A DNA stretch of 64,000 nucleotides from Phytoseiulus persimilis (lineage: Eukaryota; Arthropoda; Arachnida; Mesostigmata; Phytoseiidae), in the NCBI GenBank assembly GCA_037576195.1, contig CM075104.1, positions 17,066,211 through 17,130,210 of the forward strand, written 5' to 3'. The translations under genes were made by a program, and so were the position numbers. Positions 22,665 through 35,403 of this stretch are shown one piece after another; the stretch's first letter is position 1; each line of letters starts with the position of its first letter. A model generated the notes under the pieces. The model had not been told where the DNA came from, did no database searches, and saw nothing but the letters and a program-made list of their open reading frames with translations.

Positions 22665-23366
22665 ATGATGCATTCAGGTAGCCCCGAGCGTTGTACTAGG
22701 GATGGTCATCAGCCTATGAATACCTCGAGCATGGATTTGGACTTCGGAGAACAGCTATCCGCGAGCCAAATTCTCAGCAGGGATTTGGCTGCAATGCTGA
22801 ATGTTGATGACATTGAAAGAGTTAAAGAAACACAGAAAGTGAGTCAACCATACAGAATATAGTCCCGGTAGACTGGTCTCCGTCAGCATATATATTCGGT
22901 TCGAGATTCGGAGAATCTACACACCGGTTCCTCGGTTCACCTTGAAATTTTACGAGCGGGCTCCGGTCGATCTCACTTCGGAGAGTTCCAGTCGCTGTCA
23001 ACCTGGAAACGCGTCGTTTCAGGTAATGTTGGAACGCTTCGAAAAATCGAACTGCATGCTGGCCACTTGTAACGGACTTTCACAGAGCCGTCTCGCGGTG
23101 GCATCGAAAGAGCTTTCTCAAGTGAGTTTGCCGAGCTCTCCTGAGGTATCATGTACATCTGAAGCGGGAAGATAAGGTCGAACTTGACCGGCATTTTTTG
23201 TCCACCGCAGCACGTCTCACTTCTGCAGGAGCTTAAGAAGGATCTCGACAACGTTTTTGGGCGGATACGGTTTTTGAAGTCAACTTTGGCGAAACAATAC
23301 CCCGAGGCATTCACGAATTCGAAACTGCCGGAGCTCAATGAAGAGGAAGAAAACAAAGACGAGTGA
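22665..23366 (+). CDS. KXD1: KxDL motif-containing protein (KXD1), 3 exons
   Basis: KXD1 is a small coiled-coil subunit of the BLOC-1-related complex BORC, which couples lysosomes to kinesin through ARL8. Exons 22665-22838, 23023-23121 and 23211-23366 join in phase 0 and give 142 aa. The family core is clear: MLERFEKSNCML (exon 2), then LKKDLDNVFGRIRFLK and LAKQYPEAF (exon 3). The last two match the conserved KxDLxxIFxRIRxLKxxLxxQxPEAF block, with the KxDL motif itself at residues 100-103 (KKDL). The C-terminus is acidic (NEEEENKDE). The N-terminal residues before MNTSSMDLDF (ATG 22716) are weakly supported, so that ATG is an alternative start. Length is close to other invertebrate members. 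It lies directly downstream of the inverted repeat. Confidence 0.93.
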
Positions 23367-23513
23367 AGCTCAATCGCGATACCGCAAGGCTGTCACTCAT
23401 GGTAATCGACGAACGCTGTTCAGTTCGAACAGGACGATTTCCTGCGGACTCGGGAGGCCTCGTTCACATGTTCCGTAATCGATCGGGAGCATCTCTGTAT
23501 CAAATAACGATGG

Positions 23514-23519
23514 AATAAA
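23514..23519 (+). promoter_or_regulatory. Poly(A) signal AATAAA of KXD1
   Basis: AATAAA lies 148 bases after the KXD1 stop codon in the sense orientation. Confidence 0.65.
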
Positions 23520-25046
23520 GCCGCTCGAGACAGTTCCTCGTATCTTCACTGCAGGATTTACTGCCCCCCATCATTCAAGGTCACCCTTGACATTACATTT
23601 CGTTCCTTTCGCCATGCTTGAGTGATGGGCCAAGAACTTTTCTTCAATTCATCGAGCGGTCCCGTAGCCAAAGAGACGCATAAGGAGACCCTGAATCTCG
23701 AGGGAAAGTGGCCGCCCCCCTGCGAATGGAAGGGAACAGGTCATTCATCGTAATACGAGTTAATCCTCAACATACAGTAATGCTGATAACAAATCATAAA
23801 CGCCAGGGCATCGAATTCGATCGATCCAACACTGACACCATCGGCTTTCTCACGTTAAGTCTACACCTCTGATCTCTACTCATGGTCACAACAAGCCTCC
23901 CTGGCCTTAGTGGAGTCCTTGAACGCATGACATCCGTCATGAGATTGAGGTTCTTGACCGGTCCCTGGATCCAGGATTTTCTTCGGAAGGCAACCGGCTC
24001 CCAGAGCCGACAACGCTGCGGTGGGAGCACCCTCCCGGAGAGCCCAGCCGTGACCTGGGGAGCGGCTTGACCACGCTTGGCAAAGCCGCAACACCCGAGT
24101 ATGGTCCTCGCCGCTTCAAAAATCAGGAACGAATATTTCCTCGATTCCGGACGAGGGTCTTGGGGAAGCTGCCATCGATGTTACGGGTACATGGAAATGC
24201 GCCGTGCAGGACCTGACACCCACGGGATTATACAGCTCCTCGGAAACTCCCGGTTCTTGGAAACCAGGGAATATTTCGAAAATGGGAGCGCGTCAGCTGG
24301 GCCGCGGCGTCAACTGGGCCCCGGCGTCTACTGGGCCTCGCCGTCAACTTCCGAGCGGACCGGCTGGGGAGTTGACGGAACCCAGTAGCGTAACCAGGGG
24401 TAAACTCTTCGGTCATACCGGGAAGGGTGGTTTCCATTCTGCTTCTATTGATGAAAGTATCCCGAAAGATTCAGTCTGATCAGTAACATGCTCGCAGGTT
24501 CGAAAACTACATTGATTTCGTCATGAAAAGCTCGCTACGCTTATCAACAAAAATGGTCCTCAGCGCATCCGTCGTGATTATGATCATAATCAACATCACA
24601 TCCCTTAACCCTTCTCCAAATGAAGGGCTGTGTACGCCGCTGGGGGAAGCAGACTGCTCGAATGAGATCTCAGATTCAGACAACATACATCACAAGTCAC
24701 CGCTTCCGCCGCCACGGTTTGCAAACTTAGCCTAAGGTGCTTTTGGGCTCCCTCTCTGGCACGAGACTTCGGCCTTCTTGAATCCGTTCGGGACAACTTT
24801 GTTAAACGCGTTGCCAAACGGTGTGGTTCCTCTCCGGACTCCATTGACCTCCGTCGAATTGTAAATCTTCATGAAAACGCCGACATCAACATGCTCAGGA
24901 AAATCATCCGCACCGATAAACTTCATCAGTATTTTGACGTTACGTCAAACAACAGGAGATCGGGAATACACCTGAAGTCATAGTGGATCGCACGCTCCGA
25001 TAGAGTCAACGACCTCTGCTCCTGCCCTGTTCTAAGAAAGCCAGAG
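23520..25046. other. Unresolved region with a 17-bp minisatellite and two weak frames
   Basis: A plus frame at 24523-24735 begins MKSSLRLSTKMVLSASVVIM, which resembles a signal peptide, but no further exon was found. A minus frame from about 24947 to 24732 reads KILMKFIGADDFPEHVDVGV onward to a stop and looks protein-like. An in-frame TGA lies upstream of it and no acceptor was confirmed. The rest is without signal. Confidence 0.35.
24291..24358 (+). repeat. 17-bp degenerate minisatellite, 4 copies
   Basis: Four consecutive 17-base units start CGTCAGCTGGGCC, CGTCAACTGGGCC, CGTCTACTGGGCC and CGTCAACTTCCGA. The period equals that of the minisatellite at 16437, but the unit sequence is unrelated. 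Confidence 0.8.
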
Positions 25047-25052
25047 TTTATT
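25047..25052 (-). promoter_or_regulatory. Distal AATAAA of the 25.1-25.6 kb minus-strand gene
   Basis: AATAAA on the minus strand lies within a duplicated block (TTTATTCATGTATAA on the plus strand occurs twice, about 23 bases apart). Confidence 0.5.
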
Positions 25053-25069
25053 CATGTATAATATCCACT

Positions 25070-25075
25070 TTTATT
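25070..25075 (-). promoter_or_regulatory. Proximal AATAAA overlapping the stop codon of the 25.1-25.6 kb gene
   Basis: The TAA stop at 25073-25071 is embedded in AATAAA, the same arrangement as in SRP19. Confidence 0.5.
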
Positions 25076-25608
25076 CATGTATAAAGATATCTAAAACTGA
25101 GGGCAAAGGCGCGTGATGCATACAGAGTTTGTTCTTGAGCTCGGCTTGATTCGAAATCCCGCACGGCCGCTGACACTTGACATGTTCTGTGGCAGTGGAT
25201 CTGAATAATCTTCTTTCGGGGAAATTAGGCTCAGCGACGGCTGCTCTCACGAGCTGCGAGGGAGTGATTCTAGAAACATGCATGCAGTGCAACAAGATCC
25301 GCAGAACTTTCTCAACCCCGTCTTACGGAGGTCGGAGTGTGGTATTGGACGGCTTTGAACACTTTAACGTCGAACGTAGACAGTGTGACTCGACCGGGGC
25401 CGGTCGAAACGTTCATGAAACCGCCGAAAACTTCTACCCTCGCAAGAAAAAAGTAGGCGGTTGCCGCTTTGAGAGGATCCATGTCTGGAGTTGCCTGGGT
25501 GAAATACGCAGACAGGTCCCCGTCATGCAGGCTTTGGTAAGAAATAAGAAACTCGCCCAACTGCCCATTAGCGTTGCGTAAGAGAGCCGCCCCCACGAAG
25601 TACCACAT
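25071..25608 (-). CDS. Candidate two-exon gene, 154 aa, unrecognised
   Basis: The model runs from ATG 25608 (MWYFVGAALLRNANG) to a donor GTAAGA (exon 25608-25327), then from acceptor CTCGCAG (exon 25253-25071) to a TAA. The 73-bp intron is phase 0 on both sides, and two AATAAA signals follow. Exon 1 reads like a genuine protein (SLHDGDLSAYFTQATPDMD; RVTLSTFDVKVFKAV). Exon 2 contains three cysteines. I see no convincing signal peptide, domain or family. The gene could have upstream exons, since a protein-like minus block reading KIPIACPRKLFQIKEFINPG lies at 25743-25950. The support is structure only (start, splice phase, stop, poly(A)), without homology. Confidence 0.42.
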
Positions 25609-25742
25609 CCGGGCTCCGTTGTGTCACAGGAGTAGTCCAACAGCATCGATCACAGAACCAATTTGAATTCCGAATCAATCATCGATGAGTTGACCTCTCA
25701 GTACACTGCTTCTCTACCCTACGCCTGTCGAGAATAATCGAT

Positions 25743-25950
25743 CACGCCTTCTGGAAAATTTCATTGATTTTATTGAATTGCGAAGGTTCCGACAAGGACG
25801 ATTGGAACTCAATGATACCTGGATTGATGAATTCTTTGATTTGAAAGAGTTTCCGAGGGCATGCGATGGGTATTTTGTCGGCGTATTTTGAGATTGAGGA
25901 AGCAATGGGTGAATAATCTGTCTTTCGTACCGATTCATCACAGCTGTCAG
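25743..25950 (-). CDS. Candidate exon, unrecognised
   Basis: The minus strand reads about 68 residues containing IASSISKYADKIPIACPRKL and ending SQFNKINEIFQKA at a TGA. A possible acceptor (GGTCTGACAG) precedes it. A donor inside the block (NPG at GTATCA) could instead splice it to the gene at 25.1-25.6 kb, but the reading phase was not resolved. Family unknown. Confidence 0.25.
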
Positions 25951-26685
25951 ACCATCATTGAGATATCTTCACCGTTACATTCTGCCTGGCCGCTCACTCC
26001 GCAACAGCAATTTAGCCATCCCAACCCCACCGCGACCCGCGACTCAGAGAGATTCCGATGGTTTTGATTTCTGAGTATCTAATAACCAAGATGGTTCGCA
26101 ATTCGCAAGTTGTTCTCGAGATTCTCCATCGACCACAACTCCGTTCTTCCGCAGAGCCGAATTTCGTACTACTTTCGAGGAGAATCAGGTGACGATGAGG
26201 AGCGCTCGAAAGTTTGGGGCTTGGTCCTTCTATAACCTTCATTCGTCCCTATAGGTAGAAGGGTAAATGAGTAGTTGATCGGTGAATTCCTCAGTTCTCT
26301 TGGCTGCAAGGCGTTATCCAACGGCCATGCATGCTACCAGCCAAATATCAATGGGTTGAGGGAAATTGATTGGTTATCAACAAGAAGCCCTTAGGAGGAG
26401 CAGAACCTTCTGCGGGTTTCCCCCATTTTTTCGATGGCTTCTGGTCGATATCAGCAACCGGTGATGAGACATCGACTCTTGAGCATCGAAGCCACCTTGC
26501 TTCCTCCCGGGCGGGTCAGCTCAGCCTCTACGTTGGGAGTTGACAGGAGTTGAGAACTGTCATCGGCAATCAGTCTTGCAGGAAATAGCTTGATCCGCCG
26601 CTCTCGTGTTCCAGATTTACCATTTTGAGCTCCGTATTGGAGGCTACTACACATACTCTTTTGGAACGCTCGCAGCTTCTCATGA

Positions 26686-27010
26686 ATGAGGCTCTGGAAA
26701 TCTTTCTTCGACGAAGGCGACTTCCTCGAAACGTTCCTGGGTACAAACTTTCGAGCCAGAGGAACTGCCATCATAGATGCGACGGATCAAGCCTTCGACA
26801 AGTGTACACCAATGGTATGTCCCATGTGGTACTCATCGACCCGAATAGGATCTCGACCGACCCCGCTGTGAGCTGAGACATCTTGAGGGAGTGTTTCCTC
26901 AAGAATTCCTGGGTCGTACATCCCTGAAAGAGGTTCTCGCCAAACACGAGGGCCGCCGATCATCGAGCAGTATGGATCGTATGCCTAAATATCTGATCCC
27001 AATATGAGTA
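26686..27010 (+). CDS. Candidate small gene, unrecognised
   Basis: Frame from ATG 26686 (MRLWKSFFDEGDFLETFLGT) to a good donor ATG|GTATGT (exon end 26814). The continuation in the same phase reads GVFPQEFLGRTSLKEVLAKH and ends KYLIPI at a TGA near 27004-27010. The acceptor is either at 26848 (34-bp intron, shorter than any other seen here) or CTTGAG at about 26893 (intron about 79 bp, normal). Both keep phase 0. Composition on both sides is protein-like, with an acidic, Phe-rich first part. An in-frame TGA directly precedes the ATG, which fits either a true start or an upstream acceptor. No domain is recognised. Confidence 0.33.
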
Positions 27011-30000
27011 CAGCTCATTATCGAACCACTAGAGCTCAGGCGTTTTCATCCTGTCCAATGAGTCATTAGGGACATATTCAATTAATGCGGCTATATCAAA
27101 CAAGATTTTTCATTTTTCCACACGACTGAGGTATAGCCATCTGAAGTTCGAGAAGTCAGGCACGCTCATTAGGCTATTTAGAAAATCCGACTTTCGATTC
27201 CGAGTATTCCTCAACTTCTATGGTCATCATTCGAACAAGTCAATCACAGTTGGAGCTGACATTTAGGATTTCCTTGTGTAGACGATAACTTCGACCATGC
27301 CTTCAGACAATTCCGGATTCCTCGGAAACACCCGAGATACGTAATTTCCTGCATTCAGATCGCAATGAGCTAGTCTCATCGACCTCTAATCTCATCTATT
27401 CAACGTTGTTCGCGACGTTATTGAGAAACTTCCGAATTTTCGATGCCCTGACAGATCCCATCTCCCACACACGGGTGGCATGAGCGACTGATGCGCAGGG
27501 AGCAGATCACTAGTCACGAGAAGTACAGCCTCGGTCTCAATCGCGATGCCGAGGAGGTCTGGATCGATGAGTGATCTACATCGACGACGATCAGCGACTT
27601 CTCGCAATTCGACTGTGGAACGTCCAGGTGAGCTCGATTGATAGAGAGACTCGAGCAGTCGGCTTCGAATTTGTTGGATGAAAGCACCACTTCGCAACGA
27701 TGAAGCACACTTCAGCCACTCATGATCGGAACGTTGGAGACCAAGGTGGCAAAGCTTTCCCCCAGCGAAAATACATGGTTCCGGAAGTGAAACGAGTGAA
27801 TCGGCTCCTGAACGAACCATCTCCATTTTATTGGTTTTTCGGAAACCATGAGTCGGATGTCGTATCTGTATGAGGCTCCATTGTCTTCAAGGCGACATGG
27901 GGATCATGGCTCACAGGAAGACAGAGGTCGATACCCTCGCGTTTCAGAACAACGAATGCCATTCAAATACAAGTGAAAACACTGCCTCTGCTTTCACTGT
28001 GACCACCTCGTGTAGCTCCTCAATCTCTCCAATGATGGAATTATTGATTGCCTTATTGGTTCGACGATCCCGTTCGCTGAAAATTCCTCAAAGACTGACT
28101 TCCGTATTGACCTCTGGTGCTCGATGTCTGCATCGGAGACGGGGTCCTCGAGTGCAGATTCGGCACCGTCCCACATGCAGAGGGAACGGGTGAATTTCTT
28201 CCTGCCCCGTCGGTTCCCTTGTTACGCCGACGGCTGATTAACAGTCGGGAACAGTCTACCGTAGCGAGAGCAAATCGATGTATATTACCGCGTCCGGCGT
28301 ATGATCTGCAAGGAAACCACCGAGCTGCTTCTCACGCCTGCTCGTAGAGTTCGCCGATTCGCACTGCTCTGCCGGTTAACCGCTGCCCCGACCGCATCGA
28401 ACCGCGCGCGCGACGTATCTGCCGAGCCGGGACCCAGACTGTAACAGAATTCTGCTTGCCCTCACCGTAAAGCCTCTCTCTTCCAGTTTACAAAACAAAC
28501 AACGGCGCCCTCTAGCGTTCAAGGCGCACCGGCGCGAAGGGTCCCCTTGCTCACTAGCTAAGGCAGAGCAGTACTAGCCCGAAAGCCGTAGAGTCCGTAG
28601 CGAACTCGAACGTGTTTGTCATCGACGCATGAGGCGACATCATCTGTGACTTTAGTTTTGCGGTGCGAACGAAGAGTCTTTCTCAGTGACATTAACCTTA
28701 CCTTGAAGAAAGCGACAGTGACTCAAGTGGAGAAATCTTTGGATAAGCAACAATCAGTGACTACCGTGCCTTCAGGAGGATACCGCTAGGATCGGAGAGG
28801 ACTGCGGAGGGAGTTCATTGACCCCCGGCGCTCGGTAAGCATTGCACGAGCTCCTATAAGAGTGAAGTGGTGCATTATACTGGACTGACAACCGCCTCCG
28901 CGGGCGACTCAGAGAGAAAGCACTCCGCGACGAAAACTGACAGGCTTGAAATACAAGTGTCACTTGCCGGTGATCCATTCGCGCACTAGGAGAGTGAACC
29001 GGATCGCGCGCGCTCTTTTCGATTGACTGCCGGCTCCTGTCCTGCAACGCTCCGAGGTATCCCTGTTAGCTATATCTACTTGGGAATTGATGAGGGAAAT
29101 CTCAACGAACACTCTCGTGACCAGGAATAAGTATCGTGCATCTCGGATGCGGGATGCATCTGAACTGGGGGATTGCGAACTTGGGGAGTTTTGCGTGAAA
29201 CGGAAGTGCGGGGGCAAGACGCCTCATTGCCTGGAGTGGGGATCCTTTCTTTTCCCTCTGAATGTAGGGTGTTCGATTGAGTGTTGGATGGATTTGTTGT
29301 GGATGCGTTGGGTAGTGCTCGGAACTTCCATTGAGGTATCACGTCGAACTTGAGATGGATAACTTGACCGACACCGTGAAATACGCTCGAGCTCCATGCG
29401 CATTTCCTTGAGAAATGAGCTGCCCAGTCAGTTCTGACCGGTCACGTTCTCTGCCAACAGCGTGTCGCAGTTTCCGTAGTGGCGTGCCGCTGCAGAATCA
29501 AAGGTTCGGTCAATGACCTGGCGGTCTCCGACTCTCTCGACGGAGCGCCTCGTTGACTGCCCCGCGGGACGGCCGGTTTCTCGGCTGACAGGGCAGGCTT
29601 ACCACTATTTTCGGAGCGTTTGTAAGAGCATGGACATCGACTCTTTGATATTCACGTTCTGCGGTTGAAACGAAAAGAAGACACGATTCCCTCCAGGAGC
29701 TCGAGAACATTTGAACGATTTCATTTGGACTTAATTCCTGCGGGCGGGTAGTGACGGGTGAATCTTGACAACGGAGACCAAACGGTTCCTAGTTCGGTTT
29801 TGCGGTGATAAAGGTCCTCGAGATTTATTGTGAGCTTGGAGTCCTTGGACGTCGGCGAGCGCCAATTGTCCCGTGTTTTTGGATGAAATCGCGGAACGTA
29901 TCGTCGATGGCAAATGTAATCTCTGAAGATTTGCAGACCGTCGACCTGGAGTTAAGGAATTCCAAGCACTGGGAGATGCAGCAGGAGCACTGAAGAAATC

Positions 30001-33000
30001 GAGCGTGCGCGACAGCATCGCGTGGCACTGTGTACGGTTTCTAACGTTTCGCTGACCTTGGGCTCCGCGCCGCTGTCATCACAGAATTCCGAACGTCGCC
30101 CCCGGGTTGCCGTATCCAGAGGCATCGGCGAGTTTCGCCGATTCGGATTCAAGAAGTCTCGCCGGAAAGCGTTTGCGACAATTTTATCTCCATCCGGAAT
30201 CGATTGGAAGTTGCAGACGGAGGACAAAACTACCGGCAGCCTTCCCGGCTTCGGGAAGCGGCTGAAAACGAGTCCACGGATCGAGTCGCGAGTGAATCAG
30301 TAATTGTGGATTCTTTCCTCAATCCGTGCGTCTGAACCAGTTCAGTTTGGCATCGCGCCTCGAAGGATCCCCTATTGAATTCCATTCCTCCGAGTATCAA
30401 GGCCGTCGAAGGAGTACCGTCATGACGCCCCGTTACTACAAACCGCTCCGTACTAGATTCATTGTATAGGTAATTGATGAAATCGGATGTCACGTAGCTT
30501 CCCGGTCGAGGCGCGTTTATGCTCTAATGCCGTGGATTCTCGAACCGAATGAAGGACTAGATTACTGATGAGCGTCTCCTTCCGTTCACGGAAAAATCCG
30601 GATCTGAGCGCGTTTCCGCCGGAGAATACCAACTTCCACTGATTTGAAGAAAAAAGAAACAACCGACTAGTGCAACCTTCCAACTGAAACTCGTCCAAGT
30701 TTTGGTTCCAGTCGATACACAGGAGAGAGCTTATCGCGCCTCGAAGGTTCGTCGAATCAAAACCGCAGCCAGCGAGCGACGTAGCCGGGCGAGCGGTCGC
30801 TCAGTCGGTCGAGAACTGACGCTGAAAGACGAACTCAGATCTCCAGTTGCATAACCACGAGAGCGATTCTGAAAAGGGGCACGGGCACAAACTCGAACCC
30901 TGACGCGGAGGAAAGCCTTCTCGGAAATCTAATGAACCCCGCACTCTCATCAATTCAAGAAGAAAAGCGTCGGATTGGCGTAAGATGACAATCAAATGGA
31001 TGAGTTGATGCTTGATACACCCATCGAGAGACTCCGTTAAACTACACGCTCAGTCGGATCAGCGGAATGTCTCCACCTGATCACAGCAAAGCGGTCGAAA
31101 GGAGAACTCGAAGGTTTTCAGGCCAACTTGCGAGCCTACGAAGGAGATGAAGACTGCTGAAGATGACAGAATTCGGGGGTGTAATAACGACTCCGCTGTG
31201 ACGCGGCTTGGTCGAATCACGGTCAGCGGCAGACAGTTGGCGAATTCTGGCTTGCACGGAGTGTGCCAGAGCGAAAGTTGGCACCACTGACCGACATTGG
31301 CGGAGGAACTTGTGCCAGAAATCTTACTTTTGATGGAATCGATACGAGTACCTTGATCTGGAGCAGAAAGTCTGAATCCGTCAGTTTGAGGTGTGTATCT
31401 CTGCTGCGGAGAGTATCGCTGGAACTACAAAGTCGAGGTCACTCTAGAACCGATAGCGTTGCGATCAAAAAGCTCCAAAATTTTCGTTTCCGAAATTCTA
31501 CTGGAATCGGAGAAGACAATCCGACATCGAGCGGACGACCGCTATGAAAGCAGAAAACGCTCAGTGCGTTTTATCTCTCAAAGAAGCCTCAAATCAGGTC
31601 CCACCTGTCGTCAAGCAACGGACTGTGTCGAATCATTTCTTAGGCATCAAGCCATGTCTAGCGGAGTATTTCCGCTATCCGCCACTCTTTGTGCAAAATA
31701 ACGGTAGCGTTAACGTCAGTTCTCGACCGAATGGTTTTTCGCTTTTCAGCATATTTCAGCCGGGGGGCTTTTTCCTTCGGTTTCACCCTTTGGCCACCGG
31801 CATGCGGCCTTGCTCTTGAATGGCTGTTGTTGTGAAGGTTGGACAGCCACTCACACTCACTCGCTCGCTCACTCGTTCGCCAATTTCTAGGCCAGCGGTC
31901 CACAAGCGCGAGCGGGCTTATTCATCGGCGTGCATGTACCGCATGGAGACACGAATCGCTCTCTGGGATCGAAGACAGAATAGCATTGACTGCTCGTAAA
32001 TCCGTTGCCAGCTTCGGTGACACCGAAAAAACCGAAATGTTACCGAAACCTCCACGTTTCAGTTTGTATCGGAAGAGCGTCCGGATTTGCTTGCCATGTT
32101 TCTGTGCCGGCCGACGCGCTGAGAATGAACGGCCCTGGTTGAAAGAGTTATGCCTCGATCGCTGCAAGTTTCCGAAGGAGCTCTCTTCTCCTATTTCCGA
32201 CATTATCGAACGTACAATCTCTGAATTGTCTCACAGTCATCCGATCTTGTTGAAAACAATGTTCGCGAGACCCCATTCAAGATTCTGGCAAAACAGGGAG
32301 AAGAAAACATCCCGGATTCGACCGTTCGAATTCAATTATTTATCGCCTCTTACATGAATGCATAAGTTTTCGAATCTGCGCGGCAGCAGAAAAGGCAGCC
32401 GCGTCGCAATATTTTCAAGAGAATTAATGCTCCTGACCCGAGCACTATTGGCAGCAAGCGTAGCCGTTACCGCAACATCGACGGATGCAAATGACTATGA
32501 CCACTCCGGAATCAATGCGACATGATTTCCTTTCAATTTCCGAGTTCATCCGTCCTCTGGCCCGTCCCAAGCTAAGCAGTCCGCCGATCGCTGCCGAAGA
32601 ACATTATGCCGGAGACTGAATCAATCAAGATGTCAGAGTTGAACGGACCGTCTGTCAAGCCTCGGATGAAGTCACGGTGACACTCCAGCGTCCCCATTAA
32701 GTTCTGACAGCTCATTTTTCGCTCAGCGGGCTCGATCTCTGCTGCTTGGGATCTCGTCTTCTGGAGAGCGGCTGTTCGCACGAAGAGAGGATCCGAGAGA
32801 TCTTCTCAGAAGATCAGAAGGCGGAGTTACATCAGAGTCTTCCGCATTCTTGTAGCTTCTTGCGCCTTTTGATACTGCGCTGGCTCGGTCAGTCGACCCG
32901 TCGCTGGCGTTGACGAACCAACGGTCGAACTATCTTCTTCTAATTGCGTCAGACCGGCTCCTCCAAAACGAAAGTCTTGCTCGAGAAAAACCACAAAGTC

Positions 33001-33634
33001 GCTCGATACATCTCAGAAGCTAGGTCTCGCTTCGAGCTCTCTTTTACAGTCGGTTTCTTCGATTCTCACTTTGACGTTCCTGTCATCGACTGCCTCACGA
33101 AAAACCGAATATCGTTTACGGCATGGTAGTCGTTCCGAAGTTCAACCTTCGGGTGTCCTTGGACAAACGATGCACCGTTAGCGGCACCGTCGCTCTCAAC
33201 GGCTACCGAAGAAGCCGCTCCGGGAAACGGTGGGATTCGATCGGTGATGCGAAAGTTCTTGCATAGAATCACGATTTTCACTTCCGAGAGGATGCTCGGG
33301 CATGGAGAGGTGTCCGCAAAGTGCAAAAAATAGTGTGCTGCGGTGGTCAGAACGTAGCGGCGTGCGGTATGTTGTCACGGGAGCCTCGGCAGAATAAACT
33401 TGTTTATTGAACGTCTGAATGTGTTTCGGAAAGAATCCGAGCGCACACTTAGATACGAGAATAGACCAGAATACACTTCTGTGTTTCCTCGCCTCTCCGT
33501 GAACTTGGCATTGAGGGAACGAACCGATGAGCGAGGAGGGAGAAAGAGGGCTTCGGTAAAAAAGTGCCAGCACACAAAGACAAGGTCGCCAGGGGTAGAG
33601 GCACAGCCTGTGCTCACCGCAACGGGATACTCAC
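27011..33634. other. No recognised gene; composition becomes CpG-richer to the right
   Basis: Protein-like minus frames occur at 27826-27392 (144 codons, no family) and 28176-27994 (MWDGAESALEDPVSDADIEH start, 61 codons). Neither could be extended by splicing. At 30770-30812 and 31850-31885 there are GAGC/GCTC period-4 low-complexity stretches. I saw no RNA gene or mobile-element domain. Confidence 0.4.
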
Positions 33635-33912
33635 CGACGATAATAAAGTTGGTTCGTTGCTGCCGGAACGAGGAACCAAATGCATTGGTCAAAGCGGGCA
33701 GCGTCTGTGGGACTTCACTCCAAGCTAATGTGACATCATTCTGATGCAAAGAGTTTTTTTCTGGATCAATAGCTTCTCCTTGTATCAGTTTGATCCGCAG
33801 CTCCCGGTGACGGGTTATTTGTTCTGTTTTAACAATTATTTCGGTCAAAATGAAAATATAGGAAGTGAGCAATACCCGATCAGGTGAGAATTCCACAACA
33901 AAACCAAGAAAC
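33635..33912 (-). CDS. Candidate exon of a possible membrane protein
   Basis: The minus strand from a possible acceptor at 33913 (GAGATCAG) to a strong donor G|GTGAGT (exon end 33635) reads FLGFVVEFSPDRVLLTSYIF onward for about 92 residues, including VTLAWSEVPQTLPALTNAFG. There is one hydrophobic segment near the start. The spacing of W, N and FG loosely recalls arthropod gustatory-receptor exons, but the diagnostic C-terminal motif of that family was not found nearby. I treat it as unidentified. Confidence 0.25.
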
Positions 33913-34457
33913 CTGATCTCAGCTGCTGTCACCACATTAGCGAGCAGCTAATTCCTCGCCGAGAGGAGCGACCGAGGCGGCTTGTTTTGCAGGACAGGTT
34001 ACGTATGGTATGGCCGATGCTCGTGCGGAGTTGAGTTTCAAGAACTCCGCGTCCACGGGCCGCAAGTGAAGTGAACGCTTACAAGTCCCGACTCGTCGTT
34101 TATTAAGAGCGAAGCGAGTAACGGTTATGGATAGGAAAACGAGCGTCTTGTGTAACGCCGGAGATTCCTCTGGAAAAGGATGAATGCCTCCACCGTTGTC
34201 AAGGCTTGCCCTCGAGCTGGAGGCTGGTCAGCAGCGAGCCAGATCGTCTTGACTTGACGTCATATGATCTGAACGCCTTCAATCCAAGTCACTTGTTGTG
34301 AGACCACGTCGTCTCGGGTATTCACTTCCATGGCAAAGCTGGAGAGACAAACGGTGTATGTATCTCACAGAATGCGTAAAATTCCTTCAAGATTGGATTC
34401 GAAGTGCCTACGGTACATCCGGAATGCCTTGCTTCAACTAAATATGCCTTCGAATGA

Positions 34458-34676
34458 TCAGTAGGAGCGTAGAGGGTAGCGCTGAGAGTGGATCGAGTCG
34501 ATATGTTTCACCACTTCCCAGACTTTTGAAGGTCTCCACCTCAACCGAAACTCTTCGAGATACGCCTTATCCAATGATTCAGCTTCCCCCCGCGCCACTT
34601 CTGACAGTTCGATCTCGGGTTCTGACTCCAGCATTCGAATGCGCAATATCTGAGAAAATCGAGGTTGTAAATCCAT
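34458..34676 (-). CDS. Candidate short open frame or exon, unrecognised
   Basis: The minus strand from ATG 34676 reads MDLQPRFSQILRIRMLESEP and continues as a charged, helix-like sequence (ESLDKAYLEEFRLRWRPSK) to a stop at 34458. The composition is convincingly protein-like, but the plus strand is also open. No splice partner was found and no domain is recognised. Confidence 0.22.
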   Translation of the reverse strand: MDLQPRFSQILRIRMLESEPEIELSEVARGEAESLDKAYLEEFRLRWRPSKVWEVVKHIDSIHSQRYPLRSY

Positions 34677-35403
34677 TGCGGTCAGAGGCAGGTTTGGGTG
34701 CTGCTCAAAACCCCGCGGAGGCGAATACCGCTACTTCCAGCTCTCGTTCGGGCACAGGTCGTCTCTATTGTTCCTCGTTTCTCAATGGCGGCTCACCGCT
34801 TCTCGCGAGACACTGAGAAGCTGCGCGAAACTGACGGACTCACAACTGCCCGCCCGCCTGACTGGCCAGTTCAGAGACCGAGTGTCTGTAGACAAACTGA
34901 GGAGACACACAAGGCGGAGATTCGTTATGGGAGGAATGCAGCAACGGATGCGAAGATCTTCTGCCGCAAGAGCTGCCATAGTTCCTGTCGGATGAGCGAC
35001 CGTGAGCGCTCCGCATCAAGGCCCTTACTTTCACTCCCAAATAGATTCCAGAAAGTATCGTCGGCAGCTTCAGCTCATGCGTGAAATCAGATGAATATTC
35101 TTTCCTCGCGGTACTTTTTCTAAATGATTTTCGCTTGGCTTCCAGATATGCTCAGAATTTATCCTGGGGTCTTCCGTTCGAAGCCTCCGAGAACTTCAAG
35201 TTGAGTCGCGATGATAGTCGTCCGCGAGAGTCGATTTATCGACCGTTTCATCCTTGTCATATCCAGTTGATGGCGGCTACCTTCGAGTCCCATGGGAGCG
35301 CTGGGCATCGAACCTCAGTTGAATTTCAAGCACTTCCTGTTGCTGTTCCATAATACCGATGCTGGCCCTCCCACGAGTGTGTTGTGTTCTCGTCCCGACG
35401 TTC

